Assembly (NCBI RefSeq): GCF_014155765.1
Contig: NZ_SCKT01000005.1
Span: forward strand, 272,016-336,015
Direction: 5' to 3'
DNA: 64,000 nucleotides
Source of the DNA: Pantoea dispersa
GTDB lineage: Bacteria; Pseudomonadota; Gammaproteobacteria; Enterobacterales; Enterobacteriaceae
Part shown: in pieces, positions 35,966-43,685 of the stretch
Position numbering within the stretch: the first letter of the stretch is position 1
Layout of the letters: every line of letters starts with the position of its first letter
Translations under genes and position numbers: made by a program
The notes under the pieces: generated by a model
Seen by the model: the letters and a program-made list of their open reading frames with translations, nothing else
Database searches by the model: none
What the model was told of the DNA's origin: nothing

Positions 35966-36052
35966 TGGTGCGAAGAGAGGGACTTGAACCCTCACGTCCG
36001 TAAGAACACTAACACCTGAAGCTAGCGCGTCTACCAATTCCGCCACCTTCGC
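35966..36052 (-). tRNA. tRNA-Leu(CAG), copy 3 of the array
   Basis: 87 nt including the encoded CCA. Read on the minus strand it begins GCGAAGGTGGCGGAATTGGT, has anticodon CAG in TTCAGGT and a class II variable arm. Differs from copy 1 of the array (36199-36285) by one base in the variable arm (GTTC instead of GTCC). Orthologous array in E. coli is leuVPQ. Confidence 0.97.
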
Positions 36053-36080
36053 ATCGTAGTTGTCTGTTTATATCACCGCA

Positions 36081-36167
36081 TGGTGCGAAGAGAGGGACTT
36101 GAACCCTCACGTCCGTAAGAACACTAACACCTGAAGCTAGCGCGTCTACCAATTCCGCCACCTTCGC
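36081..36167 (-). tRNA. tRNA-Leu(CAG), copy 2 of the array
   Basis: 87 nt with encoded CCA, identical in sequence to the copy at 35966-36052 including the GTTC variable-arm variant. Spacers of 28 and 31 bp separate the three genes, so they should be one precursor transcript. Confidence 0.97.
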
Positions 36168-36198
36168 GCAGTGCACGCGATATAAACTCTGTGATTAT

Positions 36199-36285
36199 TG
36201 GTGCGAAGAGAGGGACTTGAACCCTCACGTCCGTAAGGACACTAACACCTGAAGCTAGCGCGTCTACCAATTCCGCCACCTTCGC
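36199..36285 (-). tRNA. tRNA-Leu(CAG), copy 1 of the array (promoter-proximal)
   Basis: 87 nt with encoded CCA and anticodon CAG. The variable arm reads GTCC TTAC GGAC, a fully Watson-Crick stem as in E. coli; the two downstream copies have one U-G pair here. Confidence 0.97.
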
Positions 36286-36326
36286 CTACCTGCAATACAT
36301 TACAGTATTGCTAACCACGGAGGCGC

Positions 36327-36354
36327 ATTTTAGAGATTTTACTCATTGCGTCAA
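36327..36354 (-). promoter_or_regulatory. sigma70 promoter of the tRNA-Leu array with GC-rich discriminator
   Basis: On the minus strand: -35 TTGACG (36349-36354), 16-bp spacer, -10 TAAAAT (36327-36332), followed by GCGCCTCCG. A GC-rich discriminator is typical of stringently controlled stable-RNA promoters. Confidence 0.75.
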
Positions 36355-36429
36355 CACATATTTTGCGACGGTGAAACGACTGCTGCAAAAAGCAACGTTT
36401 TCCCCGTCGCATCGCGGATTTTACTACGC

Positions 36430-37461
36430 TTAGCGCGCTTTCGCGCCGCGGCCATATACGGCGCGATACACTTTGAAGCGGCCGGTCTGCGCCAGCACTT
36501 CATGGTTACCGAAGGTTTCATCCAGCACCTGCGGATAAGGCAGGAAGGCGTTGGCCACGATGCGCAGCTCGCCACCGCTGTTAAGATGTTTCACCGCACC
36601 GCGAATCAGCGTGTGGGCGGCATCAAGGCTGGTTTGCAGACCGTCATGGAACGGCGGGTTAGAGATGATCAGATCAAAACGGCCGCTGACGTCTGAGAAC
36701 ACGTTACTGGCAAACACTTCGCCTTCCAGGCCGTTAGCGGCCAGCGTGGCTTTACTCGCCTCGATGGCGGCGGCGTGCACATCGCACAGCCACAGCCGGA
36801 CTTTCGGCGAATGCTGCGCCAGCGCGGCGGCTAATACGCCACTGCCACAGCCGATATCCAGCACTTTGCCTTTGGTATGCGGCGTAAGAGTGGAAAGCAG
36901 CAGATCGCTGCCGATATCCAGCCCGTCGCGGCTGAACACGCCCGGCAGGGTATGAATGGTGAGATCGTCCAGCTGATAGCGATTGCCGAACGCGCTGGCG
37001 TCAAAGCTGGCCTGCTGCGTCAGCTGGCCGTGATACAGCCCGCAGCGGCGCGCGCTGTCGATCTTCTCCAGCGTCGCCCAGCTCTCCAGCATGCCTTCAG
37101 CGCTGCGCACGCCGCTGCGGTTTTCACCGACGACAAAAATATCGCAGCCCAGCGGCAGCAGCGACAGCAGGTTTTGCAGCTGGAACTGCGCTTCCGGTTT
37201 GTTCTTCGGCCAGAAATAGACCAGCGTGTCGCAACCGGCCACATCGGCCGCGCTGGCCACCAGACCGTACACTGCCCGTTCACCGAGGCGACGGCTGAGG
37301 TTCTGCCAGTGATGGTACTGCTGAGTGTGCACGCGGCTCGACGCGGTCTCCAGCTGGGCGGGCAGGTCATCCTGCAGGTCGCCGGCGAACAGTACGTGGC
37401 GGGCGGTAAATTCATCACTGTGGCGCAGAATCACTTCGCTGGCCGGGGTAAAAGCAGACAT
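36430..37461 (-). CDS. rsmC: 16S rRNA (guanine1207-N2)-methyltransferase
   Basis: 343 residues, the same as E. coli RsmC. The N-terminal half is the inactive methyltransferase-like domain; the C-terminal half is the active SAM-binding domain with [14 protein letters not shown] (motif I) and the catalytic ISNPPFHDG (motif IV, NPPF). It methylates G1207 of 16S rRNA in the assembled 30S subunit. Position between the tRNA-Leu array and the divergent holD gene is conserved. Confidence 0.96.
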   Translation of the reverse strand: MSAFTPASEVILRHSDEFTARHVLFAGDLQDDLPAQLETASSRVHTQQYHHWQNLSRRLGERAVYGLVASAADVAGCDTLVYFWPKNKPEAQFQLQNLLSLLPLGCDIFVVGENRSGVRSAEGMLESWATLEKIDSARRCGLYHGQLTQQASFDASAFGNRYQLDDLTIHTLPGVFSRDGLDIGSDLLLSTLTPHTKGKVLDIGCGSGVLAAALAQHSPKVRLWLCDVHAAAIEASKATLAANGLEGEVFASNVFSDVSGRFDLIISNPPFHDGLQTSLDAAHTLIRGAVKHLNSGGELRIVANAFLPYPQVLDETFGNHEVLAQTGRFKVYRAVYGRGAKAR

Positions 37462-37567
37462 GGAACGCTCCTGTTAAATCAGAGCGGCGATTATAGTGCT
37501 TTGTTGGCGCATGTTCGATGGGTTTGCTAGCATAGCGTCGCATTCTGGCAGGATTACAGGTAACAGC

Positions 37568-37978
37568 ATGAGCACAAGGCGCGACTGGCTTCTACAGCAA
37601 ATGGGGATTACGCAGTATCAGCTGCGACGTCCGCGCGTGCTGCAAGGTGAAATTGCCGTCACGCTAACGCCGGACACGCGGCTGGTGCTGGTCGCTGAGC
37701 AGGCGCCGGATCTGCAGGAGCCGCTGGTGCGTGACGTACTGCGGACGCTGAGCATTCAGCCGGGGCAGGTAATGACGCTGACGCCAGAACAGCTGCCGAT
37801 GCTGCCGGAGCAGGTCGACTGTGCCGGCTGGCTGCTGGGCGTGACCAGCGATCATCCTTTTAACGGCATCACGTTCACCAGCGCCGTTTTCAATGAATTA
37901 ATCAGCAGCGGCGCGGCCAAGCGCGCGCTGTGGCAACAGATGTGTAACCATGACAGCCATCTCTTTCATCACCCCTGA
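37568..37978 (+). CDS. holD: DNA polymerase III psi subunit
   Basis: 136 residues; E. coli HolD is 137. The N-terminus STRRDWLLQQMGITQYQLRRP, which contacts chi, and the core IAVTLTPDTRLVLVAEQ match. It links the clamp loader to SSB through chi. The start at 37568 is preferred to a longer frame from 37496, which overlaps the promoter region. Its 3' end overlaps rimI by 29 bp, as in E. coli. Confidence 0.94.
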   Translation: MSTRRDWLLQQMGITQYQLRRPRVLQGEIAVTLTPDTRLVLVAEQAPDLQEPLVRDVLRTLSIQPGQVMTLTPEQLPMLPEQVDCAGWLLGVTSDHPFNGITFTSAVFNELISSGAAKRALWQQMCNHDSHLFHHP

Positions 37979-38390
37979 TTTACAGCCGCGGCTGCTGGAG
38001 ATCGAGCGCCGCGCGCATGCGTTTCCATGGAGCGAGCAGACCTTTGCCAGTAATCAGGGCGAACGTTACGTCAATCTTTGCCTGCACGCGGACGGCCAGC
38101 TGGCCGGCTTCGCCATCACCCAGGTGGTGCTGGATGAAGCGTCGCTGTTCAACATCGCGGTCGATCCCGCGTTCCAGCGCCGCGGCTATGCGCGTCAGCT
38201 GCTACAGCAGCTGATTGCCGAACTGGAGCAGCGTGCGGTGATGACGCTGTGGCTGGAGGTGCGCGCCTCCAATCAGCCCGCGATTACGCTGTATCAGCAG
38301 CTGGATTTTCATCAGGTCAGCGTGCGGCCAAACTACTATCCCACCGCCAGCGGGCGCGAGGATGCCATCATTATGGCGCTCACGCTCTGA
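37950..38390 (+). CDS. rimI: ribosomal protein bS18 N-alpha-acetyltransferase
   Basis: 146 residues (E. coli 148). GNAT domain with acetyl-CoA site [19 protein letters not shown] (Q/RxxGxG/A) and C-terminal [16 protein letters not shown]. It acetylates the N-terminal alanine of ribosomal protein S18. Overlaps holD by 29 bp and is followed 20 bp later by yjjG; a conserved operon. Confidence 0.95.
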   Translation: MTAISFITPDLQPRLLEIERRAHAFPWSEQTFASNQGERYVNLCLHADGQLAGFAITQVVLDEASLFNIAVDPAFQRRGYARQLLQQLIAELEQRAVMTLWLEVRASNQPAITLYQQLDFHQVSVRPNYYPTASGREDAIIMALTL

Positions 38391-38410
38391 CGTCATTCAA
38401 AAGGGGCACT

Positions 38411-39091
38411 ATGTTAAACGACTGGGACTGCATCCTGTTCGATGCGGATGACACACTTTTTCATTTTGACGCGTTTGCCGGCCTGCAGCGCATGTTTGCC
38501 AGCTACGACGTGCACTTTAGCGATCAGGATTACGCTGACTATCAGGCGGTGAATAAACCGCTGTGGGTCGATTACCAGAACGGCACCATTTCAGCGTTGC
38601 AGCTCCAGACGCGCCGCTTCACGCTGTGGGGTGAAAAACTCAGCGTGGCGCCGGAAGTGCTGAACAGCGACTTTCTTAATGCGATGGCCGAGATCTGCCT
38701 GCCGCTGGATGGCGCAGCCCGCCTGCTGGATACGCTCAAGGGCAAGGTAAAAATCGCCATCATCACCAACGGTTTTACGGCGCTGCAGCAGGCGCGCCTT
38801 GAACGCACCGGTTTCCGTGACTACTTTGACGCGCTGGTGATCTCCGAACAGTTGGGCGTACCCAAGCCGGACGCGGCGATTTTTGACCATACGCTGCAGC
38901 TGCTGGGCAATCCCGATCGCCGCCGGGTATTAATGGTCGGCGACACGCCGGAATCAGATATTCTCGGTGGTATGAATGCCGGCGTGAAAACCTGCTGGAT
39001 CGATCACGGCACGCGTCCGCTGCCGGCGCACATCACGCCCACCTGGCAGGTGAAAACCTTGCCTGAGCTGCAATCTATTCTGACTGCTTAA
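38411..39091 (+). CDS. yjjG: pyrimidine 5'-nucleotidase, HAD superfamily
   Basis: 226 residues (E. coli YjjG 225). HAD motif [10 protein letters not shown] with nucleophile Asp, motif II IITNGF, motif III K in [10 protein letters not shown] and motif [14 protein letters not shown]. It removes phosphate from pyrimidine and modified nucleoside monophosphates. Last gene of the holD-rimI-yjjG unit; in E. coli prfC comes next, but here the T6SS cluster begins instead. Confidence 0.94.
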   Translation: MLNDWDCILFDADDTLFHFDAFAGLQRMFASYDVHFSDQDYADYQAVNKPLWVDYQNGTISALQLQTRRFTLWGEKLSVAPEVLNSDFLNAMAEICLPLDGAARLLDTLKGKVKIAIITNGFTALQQARLERTGFRDYFDALVISEQLGVPKPDAAIFDHTLQLLGNPDRRRVLMVGDTPESDILGGMNAGVKTCWIDHGTRPLPAHITPTWQVKTLPELQSILTA

Positions 39092-39122
39092 CAATCCCGA
39101 TACCCGCTATTTTAGCGAATTA

Positions 39123-39154
39123 AACCAGCCTGTTCCGCCTGGCTGGTTTTTTTA
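39123..39154 (+). terminator. Rho-independent terminator after yjjG
   Basis: Stem AACCAGCC / GGCTGGTT (39123-39130 and 39141-39148), 10-base loop, followed by TTTTT. Confidence 0.9.
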
Positions 39155-39483
39155 ACTGCCAGTTTGTCTTTATAACCCCTTTTTTACCGCCTGCCTCTGT
39201 TTTATCGCGCTCAGACAAAATGCGTGCCGCTCAGCGCCATTTTTTTATGACAATTTTTAATGATCGCGCGAGCAAATTTTCATCTTTCATTTACAATCTT
39301 TCACAGTTTTAATGGGTTGATAAGAATAGTCTTAGGTTTACGGGCAAAAGTGACGCAAATTTGCATTAAAAATATTTGTTAACCTTTACTGAACTAATTT
39401 CCTCTGCTAGCGGCGCGTTGAAATTTTGTCAGGCTTCTGTAAACTTCCGTCAGACATTAACAAATGGATTGTGATTGCATGCT

Positions 39484-39516
39484 CACGGGCAGGTTTTACC
39501 TGGCTCGTGCGGTAGC
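39484..39516 (+). promoter_or_regulatory. hairpin plus CGGTAGC, ops/JUMPstart-like element (speculative)
   Basis: A stem CACGGGC-AGGT / ACCT-GCTCGTG (39484-39494 with 39498-39509, one bulged G) is followed directly by CGGTAGC at 39510-39516. In RfaH-controlled leaders a stem-loop precedes the ops element GGCGGTAGCGTG; 8 of its 12 positions match here. Confidence 0.3.
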
Positions 39517-39709
39517 TATGATGTTTCCAGTCTTTTATATGTTGTTGATATATCTCAATAAATAGCAATACTGCCAGCGAATGCCGTAAGTTGTTGCTGT
39601 TATCCTCTTAATCGTTACCGATTAACCAGATTCATTGAACGTGATAGTTTTTAACCCAGGGATGGCATAAGAGAAACCGAGGTTTGGCTGTGGCCGACCC
39701 CTTCGCTTA

Positions 39710-39822
39710 GCAAAAATTGATCATGTTGCTGATCGTTTGTGAAACGATCGGAATTCTTCCGACATCATCCCTGTCACTAATGTTGCATTTTTAATACTTA
39801 ATTCAGGCTGATCAATTTTTGC
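39710..39822. repeat. long-range 14-bp inverted repeat with inner hairpins in the T6SS leader
   Basis: GCAAAAATTGATCA at 39710-39723 is perfectly complementary to TGATCAATTTTTGC at 39809-39822. Between them are GATCGTTT-gtg-AAACGATC (39731-39749) and TCGGAA-TTC-TTCCGA (39748-39762). Transcribed, this would be a multi-arm structure about 145 nt before the first gene. Confidence 0.75.
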
Positions 39823-39967
39823 CTCGCTGGCGCGATGCGTTAGCCACACTCATTAAAGGGTCAACTTTTTAACTGGTACTGAATCGACGCCGGCTCCCGC
39901 CGTGCGCACGGTTCATTTTGCTCTTAACCGGCCTCTGGCCACTTTTTAGGCGTTAATGGAACTAAAC

Positions 39968-40552
39968 ATGAAGAAAATGGTGAATCTCCGTATGGCGTTG
40001 GGCCTGATGTTTGTTTTCGCAGTGGCTGGCTGTAAAGCACCGCCAAAGATGACAGACGACACTATTGTCAGCAGCACCGTTGACGGCGTCACGCTGTCGC
40101 ACCGTTATGCCGTCCAGCCGCCGGCACAGTTCAGCCCGGTGAACGAGGCTTATCGCGCGCTCTATCCGGCTTCGATCATGACCCGCCCGAGCTTCGGCGG
40201 CAAAGTGGTGGATACGCTGAAAAGCGGTGAAACCTACACCGTGATTGGCCAGGTTGAAAACAACTGGCTGGCACTTGGCGAGTCGGCGCAGGCCGCAGAC
40301 GAAGCGCAGCCTGAGACTGCACCGGCCGATGACAAAAAAGCGCAGCAGCCGGCGGCTCAGCCTGCGGTACAGCTGATCGGTTATGTCCCGTTCCGCGCGG
40401 TGGTGAAAAGCGCGCTGTATGAGCAGACCATCAAAGCGGACAAGCCGAAGCGTCGCGCCCGCGCCAGCAGCAAGAAAAAGACCTGCGTCGCGGTGGATGG
40501 CGACAGCAAAGCGTGCCAGAACAGCAACAGCGGCACCTGGATCATCAACTAA
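39968..40552 (+). CDS. SH3-like lipoprotein heading the T6SS cluster
   Basis: 194 residues. Signal peptide with lipobox VAGC (Cys after about 17 residues in MKKMVNLRMALGLMFVFAVAGC). The middle part (about residues 65-85 and 125-140) has an SH3-type beta pattern with GETYTVIGQVENNWLAL, interrupted by a Q/A/P-rich insert; the C-terminus is basic (KPKRRARASSKKK). The ATG at 39968 fits the signal peptide better than 39956. Probably an envelope factor of the T6SS, perhaps binding peptidoglycan; exact role unknown. 22 bp before tssJ. Confidence 0.72.
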   Translation: MKKMVNLRMALGLMFVFAVAGCKAPPKMTDDTIVSSTVDGVTLSHRYAVQPPAQFSPVNEAYRALYPASIMTRPSFGGKVVDTLKSGETYTVIGQVENNWLALGESAQAADEAQPETAPADDKKAQQPAAQPAVQLIGYVPFRAVVKSALYEQTIKADKPKRRARASSKKKTCVAVDGDSKACQNSNSGTWIIN

Positions 40553-40574
40553 CACGGTAAGCAGGGAGGGCTGA

Positions 40575-41072
40575 ATGATGACGACGATTTCTCTCCGCCG
40601 CGCCGGATTACTGCTGCTGGCTTGCCTGCTGGCCGCCTGCAGCAGCAACAGTCCGGCGCCGGTTGCACGCTACAATCTCGACTTTCAGGCGCATCCGCAG
40701 ATCAACGCGGGTGCGCCGCTTAAAGTCCGGGTGATGTTGCTGACCTCCGATGCGGAATTCATGTCCGCTGATTTCTACTCCCTGCAGAACCAGCCCGCCA
40801 CCGCGTTGGGCAGCACGCTGCTCAACAATCAGCAGTTCTTCCTGATGTCAGGTCAGTTGAGTAAAACCCTCAGCGCGAAAAGCCTGCCGGAAGCGCGCTT
40901 CATCGGCATCATGGCCGAGTATCAGGCGCTGGACGGTAAAGTCTGGCGTCTCGCGCTGCCGTTCCCGGATGGCGACGACAGCGCATTCTGGCAGTTCTGG
41001 AAAAATAACGATGGTGAGTTGAATGCCCGCGTCGTGGCGGATATCAACGGCCTGCGCGTGGTTAAGCAGTAA
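40575..41072 (+). CDS. tssJ: T6SS outer-membrane lipoprotein TssJ
   Basis: 165 residues. Signal peptide with lipobox LAAC (ACLLAACSSN), then the TssJ/VasD transthyretin-like fold: LDFQAHPQINAG, PLKVRVMLLTSDAEFMSADFYSL, and ARFIGIMAEYQALDGKVWRLALPF. TssJ is anchored in the outer membrane and binds the periplasmic end of TssM in the membrane complex. Directly before tssK and in the same transcript. Confidence 0.92.
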   Translation: MMTTISLRRAGLLLLACLLAACSSNSPAPVARYNLDFQAHPQINAGAPLKVRVMLLTSDAEFMSADFYSLQNQPATALGSTLLNNQQFFLMSGQLSKTLSAKSLPEARFIGIMAEYQALDGKVWRLALPFPDGDDSAFWQFWKNNDGELNARVVADINGLRVVKQ

Positions 41073-41080
41073 GGATGCCT

Positions 41081-42421
41081 ATGAACCGAGCCGAAAAGGT
41101 TGTCTGGACCGAGGGGATGTTCCTGCGCCCTCACCATTTCCAGCAGTCGGAAAATTTTCTACACAGCACCCTGCGCGAGTGGGGGCAGTCGCAGCGCGCC
41201 TACACCTGGGGTTTTTTTGATCTCGAATTTGATGAAGCGCTGTTGCGCCAGGGAAAACTGGCGCTGAGTGCCGCCAGCGGATGTCTGCCTGACGGCACCT
41301 TCTTCTCTTTCAGCCAGCCACAGCACGGTCCGGCTCCGCTGGATCTGCCGGCGAATGTCGATCGCAGCAAAGTGGTACTGGCGATCCCGGCCCGGCGCAA
41401 CGGGCGCGAAGCGGTGGCGTTTCAGGAGACGCAGGATTCACTGGCGCGCTATCTGGCGTGGGAAGCCGAAGTCGAAGATGACAACGCTCAGGCGGTCGGC
41501 GCTGCCACCGTTCAGTTCGGCAAACTGCGCCTGCGCCTGATGCTGGAACAGGATCTCACCGCGGAGTGGACAGCGATGGGCGTGGCGCAGGTGATTGAAA
41601 AACGCAGTGATAACCACGTGCGCCTCGACACCGATTACATACCGCCGATGCTGACGCTCAACGCCAGCCGTCCGCTGCAGAGCATGCTCAATGACCTGCA
41701 CGGCCTGATTCAGCAGCGCAGCCAGCAGCTGAGTCAGCGCACGCCGGGTACCGGCCGTTTTAATAGTGCCGACATGGTCGATTTTATGCTGCTGACCTTA
41801 CTCAATCGTCAGCTTGGCCTGCACGCGCACTTACAGCATCTGCCGCTGCTGCACCCGGAAACGCTCTACAGTCACTGGCTGCAGCTGGCCGCTGAATTGA
41901 GCAGCTGGATGCCGGCGCGCACCCCGGACGCGCTGCCGCTGTATGACCATGACGATCTGTACAGCTGCTTTGCCCGCTTAACGCTGCTGCTGCGCCAGGG
42001 ACTGTCGCAGGTGATGGAAGAGAGCGCCATCCAGCTGCCGCTGACGCAGCGCTCGCACGGCCTCAACGTGGCCACGGTGCCGGAAAGCAGTATGGTACGC
42101 GAGTTCGGCTTTGTGCTGGCGGTCAAAGCCAGCGTGCCAGCCGAAGCGCTGAAAACCCACTTCCCGGCGCAGATGAAAGTCGCGCCCGTCACCAAAATCC
42201 GCGATCTGGTGCAGCTGCAGCTGCCGGGACTGGCGCTGAAAGCCATGCCGGGCGCGCCGCCGCAAATCCCGTGGCATGCCGGCTACAGCTATTTTGAGCT
42301 CGATAAGAACAGCGAGCTGTGGCAGGAGATGGAGCGCTCAGGTGCCTTTGCGCTGCATCTGGCCGGTGAGTTTCCGGGCCTGAACATGGAGTTCTGGGCC
42401 ATTCGTAGTCAGTCAGAATAA
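41081..42421 (+). CDS. tssK: T6SS baseplate subunit TssK
   Basis: 446 residues beginning MNRAEKVVWTEGMFLRPHHFQQ, the conserved N-terminus of TssK (an ATG two codons earlier is possible). TssK forms trimers that link the baseplate wedge (TssE-F-G) to TssL and TssM. Length is as usual. Eight bp after tssJ and 19 bp before tssL. Confidence 0.95.
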   Translation: MNRAEKVVWTEGMFLRPHHFQQSENFLHSTLREWGQSQRAYTWGFFDLEFDEALLRQGKLALSAASGCLPDGTFFSFSQPQHGPAPLDLPANVDRSKVVLAIPARRNGREAVAFQETQDSLARYLAWEAEVEDDNAQAVGAATVQFGKLRLRLMLEQDLTAEWTAMGVAQVIEKRSDNHVRLDTDYIPPMLTLNASRPLQSMLNDLHGLIQQRSQQLSQRTPGTGRFNSADMVDFMLLTLLNRQLGLHAHLQHLPLLHPETLYSHWLQLAAELSSWMPARTPDALPLYDHDDLYSCFARLTLLLRQGLSQVMEESAIQLPLTQRSHGLNVATVPESSMVREFGFVLAVKASVPAEALKTHFPAQMKVAPVTKIRDLVQLQLPGLALKAMPGAPPQIPWHAGYSYFELDKNSELWQEMERSGAFALHLAGEFPGLNMEFWAIRSQSE

Positions 42422-42440
42422 TCAAAACTGAGCACGCCGC

Positions 42441-43682
42441 ATGATGCAGGAACAACAGAAACCGAACAGTGACGTCACACAGCAGGATGTCAGCCATCAG
42501 AATGTGCTGGTCGCCGCGGCGAATCCGCTGATTAACGCGATCCCGCAGATTCGCCACTCCGTCTCGCACGACGATCCGGCGCGACTGCGCCAGCAGCTGA
42601 TCGATCAGATCCGTCGCTTTGAGCTTAGCTGCCAGCAGTCGGGGCTGAGTTATGAAGTGATCGTCGGCGCGCGCTACTGCCTGTGCACCGCGCTGGATGA
42701 AGCGGCGGCGCTGACGCCGTGGGGCAGCCGCGGCGTGTGGACCAGCAACGGCCTGCTGGTGACGTTTCACAATGAAACCTGGGGCGGTGAGAAGTTCTTT
42801 CAGCTGCTGGCCAAGCTGTCGCAAAACCCGCGTCAGCACATCCTGCTGCTGGAGCTGATCTATTTCTGCCTGCTGCTCGGCTTTGAAGGGCGCTACCGCG
42901 TGCTGGATAACGGGCGTTCGCAGCTGGAAACCATCAAACAGCGTCTGCTGCAGATGATCAAAAGCGTGCGCGGCAGTTACCCGGCGGCGCTGTCACCGCA
43001 TCCCACCGATCAGCCGGTGCTGCGCAAGCTGTGGCGGCCGATGATTCCACTGTGGGCCTGTGCGGCGGTGGCCGGCTTTGCTGCCTGCCTGTTCTACATC
43101 GTCCTGAACTGGCGTCTCGGCGACTACACCTCGCCGGTGCTGGCCAGCATCTATCAGACCGCGCTGCCGGAAGTCAAAATCAGCAATCCGGCACCGCCGC
43201 CGCCCGCCACGCTGCACCTGAAAGCGTTCCTCAAGCCGGAAATTGATGCCGGCCTGGTGGCGGTGCGCGATGAAGCCGACCAGAGCGTGGTCACCCTGAA
43301 GGGCGATGGCCTGTTCGCCTCGGCATCCACCGAAGTGCGTGGCCGCTACGATGCGGTGATTCAGCGCATTGCCGCCGCGATGAATAACGTCAGCGGGAAG
43401 ATTCTGGTGATTGGCTACAGCGACAACGTGCCGATTCGCAGCGCCCGCTTCGCCTCCAACTATGAACTCTCCCTGGCGCGCGCGCAGTCGGTGCAAACCC
43501 TGCTGCAGCAGCAGCTGGCACAACCGTCGCGGGTTAAAGCCGAAGGGCGTGGCGAAAGCCATCCGCTGGTGCCGAACACCAGCGCTGAGAATCGCGCCCG
43601 CAACCGTCGCGTAGAAATTACTCTGCTGGTCGCGCCGGATGCGACGCAAGCGGAACTCAACGGCCTGGCGAGAGGGAACTAA
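42441..43682 (+). CDS. tssL: T6SS inner-membrane protein TssL with C-terminal OmpA domain
   Basis: 413 residues. Cytoplasmic DotU domain (about 25-185, with CTALDEAAALTPWG), one membrane segment (about 200-222), and a periplasmic OmpA-like peptidoglycan-binding domain (about 285-400: VIGYSDNVPIRSARFASNYELS, NRARNRRVEI). This 'specialised' TssL carries its own peptidoglycan anchor, so a separate TagL is not needed. Three bp before tssM. Confidence 0.95.
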   Translation: MMQEQQKPNSDVTQQDVSHQNVLVAAANPLINAIPQIRHSVSHDDPARLRQQLIDQIRRFELSCQQSGLSYEVIVGARYCLCTALDEAAALTPWGSRGVWTSNGLLVTFHNETWGGEKFFQLLAKLSQNPRQHILLLELIYFCLLLGFEGRYRVLDNGRSQLETIKQRLLQMIKSVRGSYPAALSPHPTDQPVLRKLWRPMIPLWACAAVAGFAACLFYIVLNWRLGDYTSPVLASIYQTALPEVKISNPAPPPPATLHLKAFLKPEIDAGLVAVRDEADQSVVTLKGDGLFASASTEVRGRYDAVIQRIAAAMNNVSGKILVIGYSDNVPIRSARFASNYELSLARAQSVQTLLQQQLAQPSRVKAEGRGESHPLVPNTSAENRARNRRVEITLLVAPDATQAELNGLARGN

Positions 43683-43685
43683 TCC

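Larger units (their letters stand above)
39155..39967. promoter_or_regulatory. 800-bp AT-rich non-coding leader of the T6SS cluster
   Basis: No gene of credible coding character. AT-rich, particularly 39200-39450, as H-NS-bound regulatory DNA often is. Recognisable elements are a hairpin followed by CGGTAGC at 39484-39516, a pair of 14-bp inverted arms at 39710-39723 and 39809-39822, and inner hairpins at 39731-39762 (listed separately). It probably holds the main promoter and a long 5' untranslated region. Confidence 0.6.

Noticed and set aside
35966-36285. tRNA-Leu array as integration site of a genomic island
   Set aside because: No integrase gene, no partial tRNA copy and no att-like repeat outside the array are seen; both flanks are conserved core genes.
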